From positions 1 to 25,228 of the forward strand of contig JBCCHF010000065.1 of NCBI GenBank assembly GCA_039028895.1: DNA of 25,228 bases, in the 5' to 3' direction. The notes beneath the pieces are model-generated. The model searched no databases. It was not told the DNA's origin and saw only the letters and a program-made list of their open reading frames with translations. The DNA is from JAHDCJ01 sp039028895 (GTDB lineage Bacteria; Bacteroidota; Bacteroidia; Chitinophagales; Saprospiraceae). Below are positions 15,723 through 24,098 of this stretch, in pieces. The position numbers and the translations under genes were made by a program. Every line of letters starts with the position of its first letter. Position 1 is the stretch's first letter.

Positions 15723-17921
15723 ATGAAAGTATCTACCTTCTATTGGTTGATAATTCTATTATGGCCCTTCTTTTGTGTTGGTCAGCAATACGACCTGAAT
15801 AAGTCGGTATTGCTTAAAGCTGATATCCAGTTGAATCCACCTTCTATAGATATCAGATGGGAAAAGTCGTCTAAAATTCAAAGCATCCAGGTATTCAGGA
15901 AAAAGGCTGAAGCCTCAGAATGGGGAGAGCCAATTGCCACTCTGAAAGGGAATGCCACCCATTTTACCGATAAAGAAATTGTAAGGGGAGAAAGTTATGA
16001 ATATAAGGTTTGGCAAAAGTCTAAACATGCGACAGCTTTCGGCTACATGTATTCTGCAATTGGTAAGCCCGTTGTTCATTTCAGAGGCAAAGTGATCCTC
16101 GTTGTTGATAATACCGTTGCTTTGCCATTAAAACAAGAACTTAAAAGATTCGTTTCCGATCTGGAAGGTGATGGATGGGAAGTTGTTAGGGTAGATGTCA
16201 GTCGACATGCCAGTCCGCAAAAGGTCAAACAAAGGATAAAAGGCGCCTATTACGCCGATCCTGATAATACCAATTCACTGATTTTGTTTGGCCATGTGCC
16301 TGTGCCTTATTCGGGAAATATTCACCCTGACAAACATGTTGACCATAAGGGGGCATGGCCTGCAGATACCTATTATTCTGATATCGATGGTGTATGGACG
16401 GATTCCGAAGTCAATTACGCTAAAGCCAATGAACCTCGAAATCATAATGTTCCTAATGATGGTAAATTCGACCAAAATCTAATACCAACTCCACCTGAAT
16501 TAAGAACGGGACGGATCGACTTTGCGAACCTTCCAGCATTTCAAGTCTCAGAAATAGACTTGTTGAGAGCGTATTTAGACAAAAATCACGAATTCAGACA
16601 AAAAAAATATGAGCCACGATCGAGAGGACTCATTGAAAACAATTTCAAATCGTTTTCTGAAGGGTTTGCCCAAAATGGCTGGAAAAATTTCTCACCGCTA
16701 GTAGGGCCTGAAAATATCACAAAAGGCAACTATAATGAGGATCTTCGTAAAAAATCCTATTTATGGTCTTATGGGTGTGGTGCAGGTTCTTTTGCCAGTA
16801 GCAAAGGCATAATTAGCTCAGAAGAATTTGCAAAATATTCAATAAATTCTACGTTTAATCTTCTTTTTGGAAGCTATTTTGGTGATTGGGATAGTGAAGA
16901 TAATCTACTCAGGGCTTCACTTGGTTCCGGTAAAATTTTAGCGACATGTTGGGCCGGCCGTCCAAATTGGCAATTCCATCATATGTCTCTTGGTAATCCT
17001 ATTGGCTACTCAGTGGTATTGTCCCAGAAAAACCATGTCTTGTATAACCCGGGTTATGGTGCACGCAATATTCATATGGGGTTGCTGGGTGATCCAACTT
17101 TGAGAATGAAAATGACAGCTCCTCCAAAGGATGTGAGATTAAACATAGAGAACGAAAAAGTTAATCTTTCCTGGTTATCACCGAATGAAGATGTCGTCGG
17201 GTATCATATCTACCGTAAAAAAGGGAAAAATGGTAATTGGGAACTACTAAATGCCTATCTCGTGACCTCAAATGAATATACAGACTCCTGTCTGCCTGTT
17301 GGAGAATATGTATACATGGTGAGAACAATTAAGCTGGAGACATCACCAAGCGGCACATATTATAATCTAAGTCAGGGGACCTTTTCAGAATCGGTCAAGA
17401 TCAGGGAGGACTGGTTGACCAATCCTGATTTTAACTACTCTGTTGAAGGTAGATCAGTTACATTTAATAACCTTACGGAAAATGCTACAGACTTTACGTG
17501 GACCTTTGGTGATGGAACTGTTTCAAAGGAGGTAAATCCTATTTATAAATATACAACGTATGGAAACTTCATTATTGGATTGGAAGCCACTAACCAATGC
17601 GGATCTAATATGGTTGAGGTTCAACTAGATTTGATCGAGCCTTCTCAAACAAAGGCGACTACTGGTCTTTCCGGATTCAATATCTTCCCAAACCCAACTT
17701 CTGAATACCTCAACATCCATATTTACTCTAATTCAGAATCAAGCTACCAGGTCAGAGTCTTCGACCTTGACACTCGACTGATGAAGGAGAATGTGGTTGC
17801 CTTCCAGGGAAACTCGACCTTGTACACGCTTGACATCAGGGACCTTTCCAAAGGGGTATATATTATCCAGGTTTTTGATCAAAACGGCAAAATAGGAGCA
17901 AAAAAGTTTGTTCAGAATTGA
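15723..17921 (+). CDS. T9SS-exported C25 (gingipain-fold) family protein, probably without the usual catalytic dyad
   Basis: A 732-residue exported protein with signal peptide 1-20 (FFCVGQ). Residues 30-115 are FN3-like. Residues 120-465 resemble the C25 peptidase fold (VILVVDNTVALPLKQEL, then ILFGHVPVPYSG, then a PADTYYSD segment, then RTGRIDF, ending HMGLLGDPTLRM, like the C25 LFGDPTL). Where gingipains carry GHGS with the catalytic His, this protein reads YGCGAGS (350-356). Where they carry the catalytic Cys it reads GSYFGDWDSEDN (383-394), later followed by TCWAGRPNWQFHHM (408-421). A second FN3 lies at about 467-545, a PKD domain at about 568-640 (FTWTFGDGT) and a T9SS type A sorting domain at 651-732 (FPNP, ending KKFVQN). 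It follows the anti-sigma gene by 105 nt and may belong to the same regulon. Confidence 0.87.
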   Translation: MKVSTFYWLIILLWPFFCVGQQYDLNKSVLLKADIQLNPPSIDIRWEKSSKIQSIQVFRKKAEASEWGEPIATLKGNATHFTDKEIVRGESYEYKVWQKSKHATAFGYMYSAIGKPVVHFRGKVILVVDNTVALPLKQELKRFVSDLEGDGWEVVRVDVSRHASPQKVKQRIKGAYYADPDNTNSLILFGHVPVPYSGNIHPDKHVDHKGAWPADTYYSDIDGVWTDSEVNYAKANEPRNHNVPNDGKFDQNLIPTPPELRTGRIDFANLPAFQVSEIDLLRAYLDKNHEFRQKKYEPRSRGLIENNFKSFSEGFAQNGWKNFSPLVGPENITKGNYNEDLRKKSYLWSYGCGAGSFASSKGIISSEEFAKYSINSTFNLLFGSYFGDWDSEDNLLRASLGSGKILATCWAGRPNWQFHHMSLGNPIGYSVVLSQKNHVLYNPGYGARNIHMGLLGDPTLRMKMTAPPKDVRLNIENEKVNLSWLSPNEDVVGYHIYRKKGKNGNWELLNAYLVTSNEYTDSCLPVGEYVYMVRTIKLETSPSGTYYNLSQGTFSESVKIREDWLTNPDFNYSVEGRSVTFNNLTENATDFTWTFGDGTVSKEVNPIYKYTTYGNFIIGLEATNQCGSNMVEVQLDLIEPSQTKATTGLSGFNIFPNPTSEYLNIHIYSNSESSYQVRVFDLDTRLMKENVVAFQGNSTLYTLDIRDLSKGVYIIQVFDQNGKIGAKKFVQN

Positions 17922-17941
17922 TCTTATACTACCTTTCCTGA

Positions 17942-19231
17942 ATGAAAAAACAAGCGCTCAGTATATTAATGTGGCTGGTAATATCAGCTGCTTTTGTCGG
18001 GCCAGGCACTGTTACAACCGCTGCTTCTGCCGGTGCTGGTTACCGATATCAACTTCTTTGGGCGCTACTATTTTCCACATTGGCATGTATTTTACTCCAG
18101 GAAGGAGCCGCCAGAGCTTCAATTGCAGGAAAAAAAAGCCTCGGAGGTTTGATCGCCGCAAAATATCCAGGGAAAACAGGTCAAAGATTAGCCTGGCTTA
18201 TGGTTGGGACCGTTGTTTTCGGATGTATCGCCTATGAAGCAGGCAATATATTAGGTGCAGTAGCCGGCATTTCTATCGCGATATCTATAGATTCAAGACT
18301 GATAACAGCAATAATTGGAGTAATTGCAGGTCTGTTACTTTATTTGGGAAATACGAAAACCGTTACTAATATTCTTGGAGCTATAGTAGCTACGATGGGA
18401 GTAGGGTTTCTGATTATGGCCATTAAGGTCACCAAGAACACCTCTGAAGTGTTTACAGGACTAATTAGTCCCGCTTTGCCTGAAGGATCTGCATTATTGG
18501 CACTTGGACTGGTTGGTACTACTATAGTGCCTTACAATCTTTTCCTCGGGTCTGGTATTAGCGAGGGGCAAGCTATAAGATCAATGCGATGGGGAGTCAT
18601 TGTTGCAGTAATCATTGGTGGCATTATCTCTATGTCTATCGTTTTGGCTGCCGTTCCAATACAAGGGGAATTCTCTTTTGAGGCAATGGCCCAAACTATG
18701 CAATCCAATCTTGGCGTCTTCGGTCGTAATTTATTCGTATTTGGCCTTTTTGCTGCAGGTTTCACTTCTGCGGTTACAGCACCATTGGCCTCAGCCATTT
18801 CTGTAGAAAGTCTACAAAAAGATACGGGGTATGTTCGCACTAACTGGTTTAAGACAACGTGGTTTATGGTGTTGGTTATAGGTCTTCTCTTCGGCATTTT
18901 CCAGGTTAAACCTGTTCCGGCAATTATTCTGGCCCAAGCATTGAACGGATTACTCCTGCCTTTCCTTGCCATTGCATTATGGCTGATCCTGAATGATGAT
19001 GAGCTTATGGGGAAATCTCATTTAAATGGCATTGGATTAAATGCAGCTTATTTCGGAGTTGTGGTAATTACGTGCCTTTTAGGCTTATTGAATATTGCTA
19101 AGGCTATAGGTAGAGCCTTGGGAACATCAATCAATACTGCAGAAGTTCTGCCTGCCTTTGGTGCGCTTGGGTTTATCATTGCGCTGCTAATCAGTTTCAG
19201 AATTAAGGCCTTAACCAAGTTAAAAAGATGA
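17942..19231 (+). CDS. Nramp-family transporter with altered metal-binding motifs
   Basis: A 429-residue membrane protein with about eleven hydrophobic helices and the Nramp (SLC11) layout. The family signature at the first helix, normally DPGN, here reads GPGT (20-23), in FVGPGTVTTAASAGAGY. The sixth-helix motif, normally MPH, reads VPYN (196-199), in VGTTIVPYNLFLGS. In characterised Nramp proteins the Asp and Asn of helix 1 and the Met of helix 6 bind the metal, so all three ligands are changed here. Substrate may therefore not be Mn2+ or Fe2+, and could be another ion. The gene starts 20 nt after the C25-like gene. Its stop overlaps the rlmI start (ATGA), suggesting translational coupling. 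It is annotated by family; the substrate is unknown. Confidence 0.85.
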   Translation: MKKQALSILMWLVISAAFVGPGTVTTAASAGAGYRYQLLWALLFSTLACILLQEGAARASIAGKKSLGGLIAAKYPGKTGQRLAWLMVGTVVFGCIAYEAGNILGAVAGISIAISIDSRLITAIIGVIAGLLLYLGNTKTVTNILGAIVATMGVGFLIMAIKVTKNTSEVFTGLISPALPEGSALLALGLVGTTIVPYNLFLGSGISEGQAIRSMRWGVIVAVIIGGIISMSIVLAAVPIQGEFSFEAMAQTMQSNLGVFGRNLFVFGLFAAGFTSAVTAPLASAISVESLQKDTGYVRTNWFKTTWFMVLVIGLLFGIFQVKPVPAIILAQALNGLLLPFLAIALWLILNDDELMGKSHLNGIGLNAAYFGVVVITCLLGLLNIAKAIGRALGTSINTAEVLPAFGALGFIIALLISFRIKALTKLKR

Positions 19232-20406
19232 AAGATATCTGTCAAATCCGCATAAAAAAGGGAAGAGAAGGTGCTATTCTAAGGAAGCATCATTGGGTGT
19301 TTTCAGGAGCTGTACAAACAATAATGGGCAACCCAGATGATGGAGATCTCGTAAGAGTTGAAGATTTTAAAGGGCAGTTCCTCGCCATTGGTCATTACCA
19401 GCAAGGTAGTATTTTGGTAAGAATTATCACATTTCGGGAAACCGAAATCAATCCAAAGTTTTGGGAACAGAAAATAACCGAAGCTCTCATATTGAGGCAA
19501 AACCTGGGATTGGTTGATAATGCGTCAACTAATGCTTTTCGGCTAATAAATGGGGAAGGAGATGGATTACCCGGATTAATAATAGATGTCTATAATGATT
19601 GCGCTGTAATTCAAACTCATTCTTATGGAATGGCAAAATCCAGCCAAGATATTGCACTCGGATTAAAATCCGTATTGGGAAACAGGGTTGAAACCATTTA
19701 CGATAAAAGCAAAGTTCTCCTGGGACAAAACCATGAGCATCAAAAAGAATTTCTTCTTGGTGATAAAAACAATACTACTATACTTGAAAATGGGAATCTG
19801 TTTTTTGTGGATTGGGAAACTGGGCAAAAAACCGGATTCTTCCTTGACCAAAGAGAAAATCGTCAACTGTTGTCTCGATTTTCAGAAGGCAAGACTATTC
19901 TGAATGCCTTTTGTTATAGTGGCGGGTTTTCCGTTTATGCGCTTATGGCAGGTGCAAGTCACGTTGACTCTGTTGATGCTTCCCAAAAAGCCATTAATTG
20001 GACTAACCAGAATGTTGTTCTTAACCCATCCTCTGGAACGCATGATGGTGTCTGCATGGATGTACTGAAGTTTTTGCAATCCAGTACCAAAGATTACGAT
20101 GTTATGGTTCTTGACCCCCCTGCATATGCCAAACGCCGGTCTGCAAGGCATAAGGCAGTCCAAGGTTATAAGCGGTTGAATTTAGAGGGCATAAAAAAAG
20201 TTAAACCTGGTGGTATCCTATTTACTTTTTCTTGTTCGCAGGTTGTCGACAGGAAATTATTCAGAGATACTATACTTGCTTCTGCGCTTGAAGCCGGACG
20301 GCCCTGCAGGGTAATTCACGAATTGTCTCAGCCGGCAGATCACCCGATTAATATGTTTCATCCTGAAGGTGCTTATCTTAAAGGGCTTGTACTTTATTTG
20401 TCATAA
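19228..20406 (+). CDS. rlmI: 23S rRNA m5C methyltransferase RlmI-like
   Basis: A 392-residue class I SAM-dependent methyltransferase. An N-terminal PUA-like RNA-binding domain (1-75, with HHWVFSGAV) is followed by the RlmI mid-domain (INGEGDGLPGLIIDVY, 107-122) and the catalytic Rossmann domain. Key motifs are KTGFFLDQRENR (201-212), the SAM loop NAFCYSGGFSVYA (226-238), D248/D250 in VDSVDASQ, LDPPAYAKRR (295-304) and the SCS motif with a likely catalytic Cys336. RlmI of Escherichia coli methylates C1962 of 23S rRNA. Length and motif order fit that family, though YccW/RlmI-like enzymes of other targets cannot be excluded. It overlaps the Nramp-like gene by 4 nt. Confidence 0.92.
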   Translation: MKDICQIRIKKGREGAILRKHHWVFSGAVQTIMGNPDDGDLVRVEDFKGQFLAIGHYQQGSILVRIITFRETEINPKFWEQKITEALILRQNLGLVDNASTNAFRLINGEGDGLPGLIIDVYNDCAVIQTHSYGMAKSSQDIALGLKSVLGNRVETIYDKSKVLLGQNHEHQKEFLLGDKNNTTILENGNLFFVDWETGQKTGFFLDQRENRQLLSRFSEGKTILNAFCYSGGFSVYALMAGASHVDSVDASQKAINWTNQNVVLNPSSGTHDGVCMDVLKFLQSSTKDYDVMVLDPPAYAKRRSARHKAVQGYKRLNLEGIKKVKPGGILFTFSCSQVVDRKLFRDTILASALEAGRPCRVIHELSQPADHPINMFHPEGAYLKGLVLYLS

Positions 20407-20459
20407 GTGGTTGGCGAATTTGTTAATTTTCTTCATTTTAGCGGCAACAAAAAATAATA

Positions 20460-21140
20460 ATGATGAGATACATGATTTTCCTACTAATTCCTGTGTTGTT
20501 TATGTCTTGCGGTTCAGAAGGCGGCACCTCAAATAATAATGGAGATTCCAATAATGACAGATTAAAAACGCCTAAACCGACTCAATCAATAATTAATCAA
20601 TATACGGCTGATTTAGAGGAAATGGCCAAACAATCAAGAGAGCAAGAACTGCAAATAGCAGACGCCGTTGCTAAAGCAGATGGTGAAGAGATTGATTATA
20701 ATATCTATGCGGAACAAACCAGAGTAGATTCTGTCAATATGATAAAGCTCTCGAAAATGCTCGATGCCAATGGCTGGATTGCAACTACTCATTACGGAGA
20801 AGCTGCATCAAACAGGGCCCTGGCTATTCTAAACAAGGCATCTTCAAATTACCAGGTATATTACTTGACAATGGTAACCAATGCATTGAGTGCCGGCGAA
20901 ATCAAACCTGCAGGTTTTGCTGAAGTTTATGATAAAGCTATGATTGCCCAAGGAAAAAATCAATTATATGGAACTCAGATGTCCTTTAATGAAACGGAAG
21001 GCATCAACAAAGTCCATCCTATTGAAGATGAGGCGAATATTGAACAAAGAAGAAAGGTTGTAGGATTACCACCTATGACCGCATATTGGTCAAATTTTGG
21101 AATTGTCTATCCAGACAATGGCAGTTCAACCGATCATTAG
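20460..21140 (+). CDS. Lipoprotein of the DUF6624 type
   Basis: A 226-residue predicted lipoprotein: MMRYMIFLLIPVLFMSCGSE has a lipobox with the acylated Cys at 17, followed by an Asn/Ser/Gly-rich linker (20-33). The body carries the pattern of DUF6624 proteins: a conserved W (GWIATTHYG, 83-91), a helical middle, then QLYGTQMSF (171-179) and PIEDEANIEQRRKVVGLPP (about 190-208). These C-terminal features (YGTQ, P...D..N...RR..VGL) define the family, whose function is unknown. The second ATG (20463) could equally be the start. It follows rlmI by 53 nt and ends before a strong bidirectional terminator. Confidence 0.8.
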   Translation: MMRYMIFLLIPVLFMSCGSEGGTSNNNGDSNNDRLKTPKPTQSIINQYTADLEEMAKQSREQELQIADAVAKADGEEIDYNIYAEQTRVDSVNMIKLSKMLDANGWIATTHYGEAASNRALAILNKASSNYQVYYLTMVTNALSAGEIKPAGFAEVYDKAMIAQGKNQLYGTQMSFNETEGINKVHPIEDEANIEQRRKVVGLPPMTAYWSNFGIVYPDNGSSTDH

Positions 21141-21257
21141 TGATGATAATAGGTTGATTATCAGTATGAAATATTTTTCCTGATTTTTTTTCAAATGTAG
21201 GGAACTATTTTTCAGCTAAAGTTGTTTACTTTTTTGTAATCTTTTTTGAAGGAATAA

Positions 21258-21289
21258 AAAAACCAGAATGTTTATCCATTCTGGTTTTT
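21258..21289. terminator. Bidirectional intrinsic terminator
   Basis: A perfect 13-bp stem, AAAAACCAGAATG (21258-21270) with CATTCTGGTTTTT (21277-21289), around loop TTTATC. A T-tract follows on both strands. It lies between the convergent lipoprotein and htrA genes, 118 nt and 25 nt from their stops, and should serve both. Confidence 0.9.
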
Positions 21290-21313
21290 GTTTTTATACT
21301 GTGTTCCTCTTCC

Positions 21314-22747
21314 TTAATCAAGGTCGAACTCGTAATAATACTCACCAGGGTAATCTTCATAAACCCCTTCAAGCATTACTGTGTCCTGTTTCTTTTCAAT
21401 CTCATTTAACAATTCTTCAAGCGATTTCACCTTCTTATCATTGATCTTTGTAATCACGAAGCCAGGCTCCATATTTGTATGAAATATTTTTCCGCCTCTT
21501 GTGATACTTACTACCATAACCCCATCAGTATCTATTTTAGAGACTTCAGAAGGCTTGAGATCCCGTAATTCAGCACCCAATTGATCAAAAAGTTTTACAT
21601 CCCGCTTGTTGATTAGTGCAGTGGTATTGGATTTATTTTTGAGAGTTACTTTACTATACTTGGTAACACCACGGCGAAGGAAAACAACATCTAGTTCATT
21701 GCCTGGTCTAAACCTGGCCACTTGTTCCTGTAATTCAGGTGTGCTGTTCACTTTTATACCATTAATATGGGTAATGATATCGCCCTCTAACAGGCCTGCT
21801 TCATCAGCGGCACTTCCGTTGTTGACACGACTGATGTAAACGCCATCGAGGTTAGGCAGGTCATCCTTCTCAGCTATTTCTTTGGTAACGTCTGTAATAA
21901 GGACACCCAGGAAGCCTCTTTGCACCACACCATATTCTTTTAAGTCTAAAACTACTTTTTGTACAAGATTTGATGGAACTGCAAATGAGTATCCTTCATA
22001 TCGACCGGAACGGGTGATAATGGCAGTATTGATACCAATAAGCTCTCCTCTGGTATTTACTAAAGCACCACCACTGTTGCCTGGGTTTACAGCGGCATCA
22101 GTTTGAATAAATGATTCTATAGAATAATCTCCATCCAAAATGTTGATGTTTCTGGCTTTTGCAGAAATAATCCCGGCTGTTACAGTAGAGTTCAAATTAA
22201 AAGGATTGCCGACTGCCAATACCCATTCTCCAACATTAGAAGAATCAGAATCAGCGAAATTTACATAAGCGAATTTTTCATTAGTATTTAACTTAAGGAG
22301 GGCAAGATCAGTCGATGGGTCAACACCTAATAATTCAGCATCAAAACTCCTCCTATCATTCAAGGTTACTTCAAACCGATTGCCATCTTCAATTACATGA
22401 TTGTTGGTTACAACATATCCTTCAGAAGAAATAATTACACCTGAGCCCGATGAAGCTTCAACAGGTGAGCGCCCCCATAGATCTTCGAAAGTATTGCCCT
22501 TTGCTTTCTTTGCGCTAATATGCACAACTGAGGGCGTCGCAGTCTTTGCTGATTCAGAAAAATCTGTAGGTGCAGAAGAGTAAACTATCCTGGATTCAAT
22601 ATCTGAAGGGGCTTTAAAGTTGGTGTATTTTGCAGGTGACTTTTCCTGAACAATAACTTGTTGTGGTCCATCAAAGTATTTGAATACAAAAGCTGTTACC
22701 AGCGAACTTAGCACCGCTACAAGTACAATGAAAGGCGTCTTTTTCAT
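21314..22747 (-). CDS. htrA: HtrA/Do-family periplasmic serine protease
   Basis: A 477-residue S1C protease and chaperone for misfolded envelope proteins. An N-terminal signal or anchor helix (1-23, PFIVLVAVLSSLVTAFVF) is followed by the trypsin-like domain. The catalytic triad is His117 (TNNHVIED), Asp147 (STDLALLKL) and Ser225 (NPGNSGGAL). PDZ1 is about 277-368 (RGFLGVLITDV, then AGLLEGDIITHING) and PDZ2 about 385-462 (GVMVVSITRGGK, then PGFVITKINDKKV). Length and two PDZ domains fit DegP/DegQ. The protein ends in a Tyr/Asp-rich tail (YEDYPGEYYYEFDLD). It is divergent from the small membrane protein and dapF, with 196 nt between starts. Confidence 0.95.
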   Translation of the reverse strand: MKKTPFIVLVAVLSSLVTAFVFKYFDGPQQVIVQEKSPAKYTNFKAPSDIESRIVYSSAPTDFSESAKTATPSVVHISAKKAKGNTFEDLWGRSPVEASSGSGVIISSEGYVVTNNHVIEDGNRFEVTLNDRRSFDAELLGVDPSTDLALLKLNTNEKFAYVNFADSDSSNVGEWVLAVGNPFNLNSTVTAGIISAKARNINILDGDYSIESFIQTDAAVNPGNSGGALVNTRGELIGINTAIITRSGRYEGYSFAVPSNLVQKVVLDLKEYGVVQRGFLGVLITDVTKEIAEKDDLPNLDGVYISRVNNGSAADEAGLLEGDIITHINGIKVNSTPELQEQVARFRPGNELDVVFLRRGVTKYSKVTLKNKSNTTALINKRDVKLFDQLGAELRDLKPSEVSKIDTDGVMVVSITRGGKIFHTNMEPGFVITKINDKKVKSLEELLNEIEKKQDTVMLEGVYEDYPGEYYYEFDLD

Positions 22748-22897
22748 AAAATTTAGTTTTTCAATGCTCTGAAGTGATTTTTAAATTACGGTTTTCAACC
22801 ATAATTATATTAAAATAACATGCCTGATTCAGTTAAAACTCTGTTAAACCAAGGATTGTTTTGTTATCAATGAACTATTATCCTTGTCGGATCTTCT

Positions 22898-22905
22898 TAA
22901 TTTTG
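22898..22905 (+). promoter_or_regulatory. Candidate -7 promoter element for the small membrane protein-dapF operon
   Basis: TAATTTTG is an exact TAnnTTTG match, 38 nt upstream of the start at 22944, at a distance that would give a short leader. No good TTTG -33 box is at the right spacing, so support is partial. Confidence 0.4.
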
Positions 22906-22943
22906 CCTAGAAAAATTAAAAATGGCACCTAAATTAAATTACA

Positions 22944-23135
22944 ATGTTTGAAAGAAATATTCCTGAAGATGATCTCAGTAACGAGGATTACCTCGGTAAT
23001 ATTTGGGGCTGGAAATTCTCAATCTTCAGTCTCTTTTTTATTTTACTTTTTGTAGGGTGGTTAGTATACAGCCACTATTACAGAGAAATGCCAGAGTCTG
23101 AAACAGAAACCCCAATTGAAGAAACGATCAGATGA
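22944..23135 (+). CDS. Small single-pass membrane protein coupled to dapF
   Basis: A 63-residue protein. An acidic N-terminus (MFERNIPEDDLSNEDYLGNIWGW) precedes one membrane helix at about 24-44 (KFSIFSLFFILLFVGWLVYSHYY), then a short acidic tail (ESETETPIEE). No family is recognised. Its stop overlaps the dapF start in ATGA, so it should be translated together with dapF. A candidate promoter element lies just upstream. The gene is short, but position, coupling and clean membrane topology make it credible. Confidence 0.75.
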   Translation: MFERNIPEDDLSNEDYLGNIWGWKFSIFSLFFILLFVGWLVYSHYYREMPESETETPIEETIR

Positions 23136-23923
23136 GGAGAATGTTTTATAAATATGAAGGCGCTGGAAATGACTTCGTTATTTTTGACCACCGTGAAAGG
23201 TTTTTTGATCATAAGAATGTAGCCTTAATCCAAGAAATCTGTGATAGAAGGAGGGGAGTCGGTGCAGATGGTTTAATATTACTTGAAAACTCAGCCTCTC
23301 ACGATTTTAAAATGGTTTACTTTAATTCGGATGGGAAGGAAAGCTCCATGTGTGGTAATGGTGGCAGATGTATCGTGGCTTTTGCAAAACACTTGGGTCT
23401 TATATCTGATAAAACTGAATTTGAAGCAATAGACGGTCCCCACGACGCGACTTTACTCGATAATGAGGAGGTGACTCTGAAAATGTCAGATATCCAGAGT
23501 GTAGAGATTAACGATGATCATTTTGTACTAAATACAGGCTCTCCCCATTTTGTAAAACCCACCAAAACTATCGAACAGGATGATATATATTCTTTTGGTC
23601 GGACCATTCGCTATTCAGAAAAATATAAATCTGAAGGGATTAATGTCAACCTATTCCAATTAGAACAACCGCATCTGATTAAAGTAAGAACATACGAAAG
23701 AGGGGTGGAGGATGAAACCCTTGCATGTGGAACAGGGGTTACTGCTTGCGCAATTGCATCCTATATTTTTCAAGATATTAACACTCAGGAGTTTTCCACA
23801 AAAGTCAAAACGAAAGGAAATGATTTACTTCGGGTAAAGTTTAGGTTTGATGGAAACAAATTCTTTAACGTTTGGCTTACCGGACCTGCAACTTTTGTTT
23901 TTTCAGGATATTTAAATGTCTGA
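23132..23923 (+). CDS. dapF: Diaminopimelate epimerase
   Basis: A 263-residue DapF, which converts LL- to meso-diaminopimelate for lysine and peptidoglycan synthesis. Substrate-binding GAGNDFVIFD is at 10-19. The first catalytic Cys is Cys74 in MCGNGGRC, and the second is Cys199 in LACGTGVTAC. NTGSPHFV (134-141) and EGINVNLF are also typical. The length fits the family. ATG at 23132 overlaps the upstream gene by 4 nt; ATG at 23141 (MFYKYEG) is an alternative start that would match most DapF N-termini better. Together with the glucosaminidase that follows, it gives this part of the window a cell-wall theme. Confidence 0.96.
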   Translation: MRRMFYKYEGAGNDFVIFDHRERFFDHKNVALIQEICDRRRGVGADGLILLENSASHDFKMVYFNSDGKESSMCGNGGRCIVAFAKHLGLISDKTEFEAIDGPHDATLLDNEEVTLKMSDIQSVEINDDHFVLNTGSPHFVKPTKTIEQDDIYSFGRTIRYSEKYKSEGINVNLFQLEQPHLIKVRTYERGVEDETLACGTGVTACAIASYIFQDINTQEFSTKVKTKGNDLLRVKFRFDGNKFFNVWLTGPATFVFSGYLNV

Positions 23924-23956
23924 TCCTCAAAAGACCTTAAATCTTTTTGTTTTGTT

Positions 23957-23982
23957 TGCAAATATTTGGTCTGCAAATATTT
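23957..23982. repeat. Direct repeat of a palindromic 11-mer downstream of dapF
   Basis: TGCAAATATTT occurs at 23957-23967 and again at 23972-23982, 15 nt apart. The core AAATATTT is palindromic and the first copy extends to CAAATATTTG. It lies 117-142 nt upstream of the glucosaminidase start and could be an operator, but the AT-richness makes chance possible. Confidence 0.35.
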
Positions 23983-24098
23983 ATACATATAATTGTTGAT
24001 AAATTTTTATTACTATTCTGAACGGTTTTACCCAAAAACACGTTAGTTTTATTGAACCATTTACACTTCAATTTATCACAATTTAAAACCGTAGAGTT

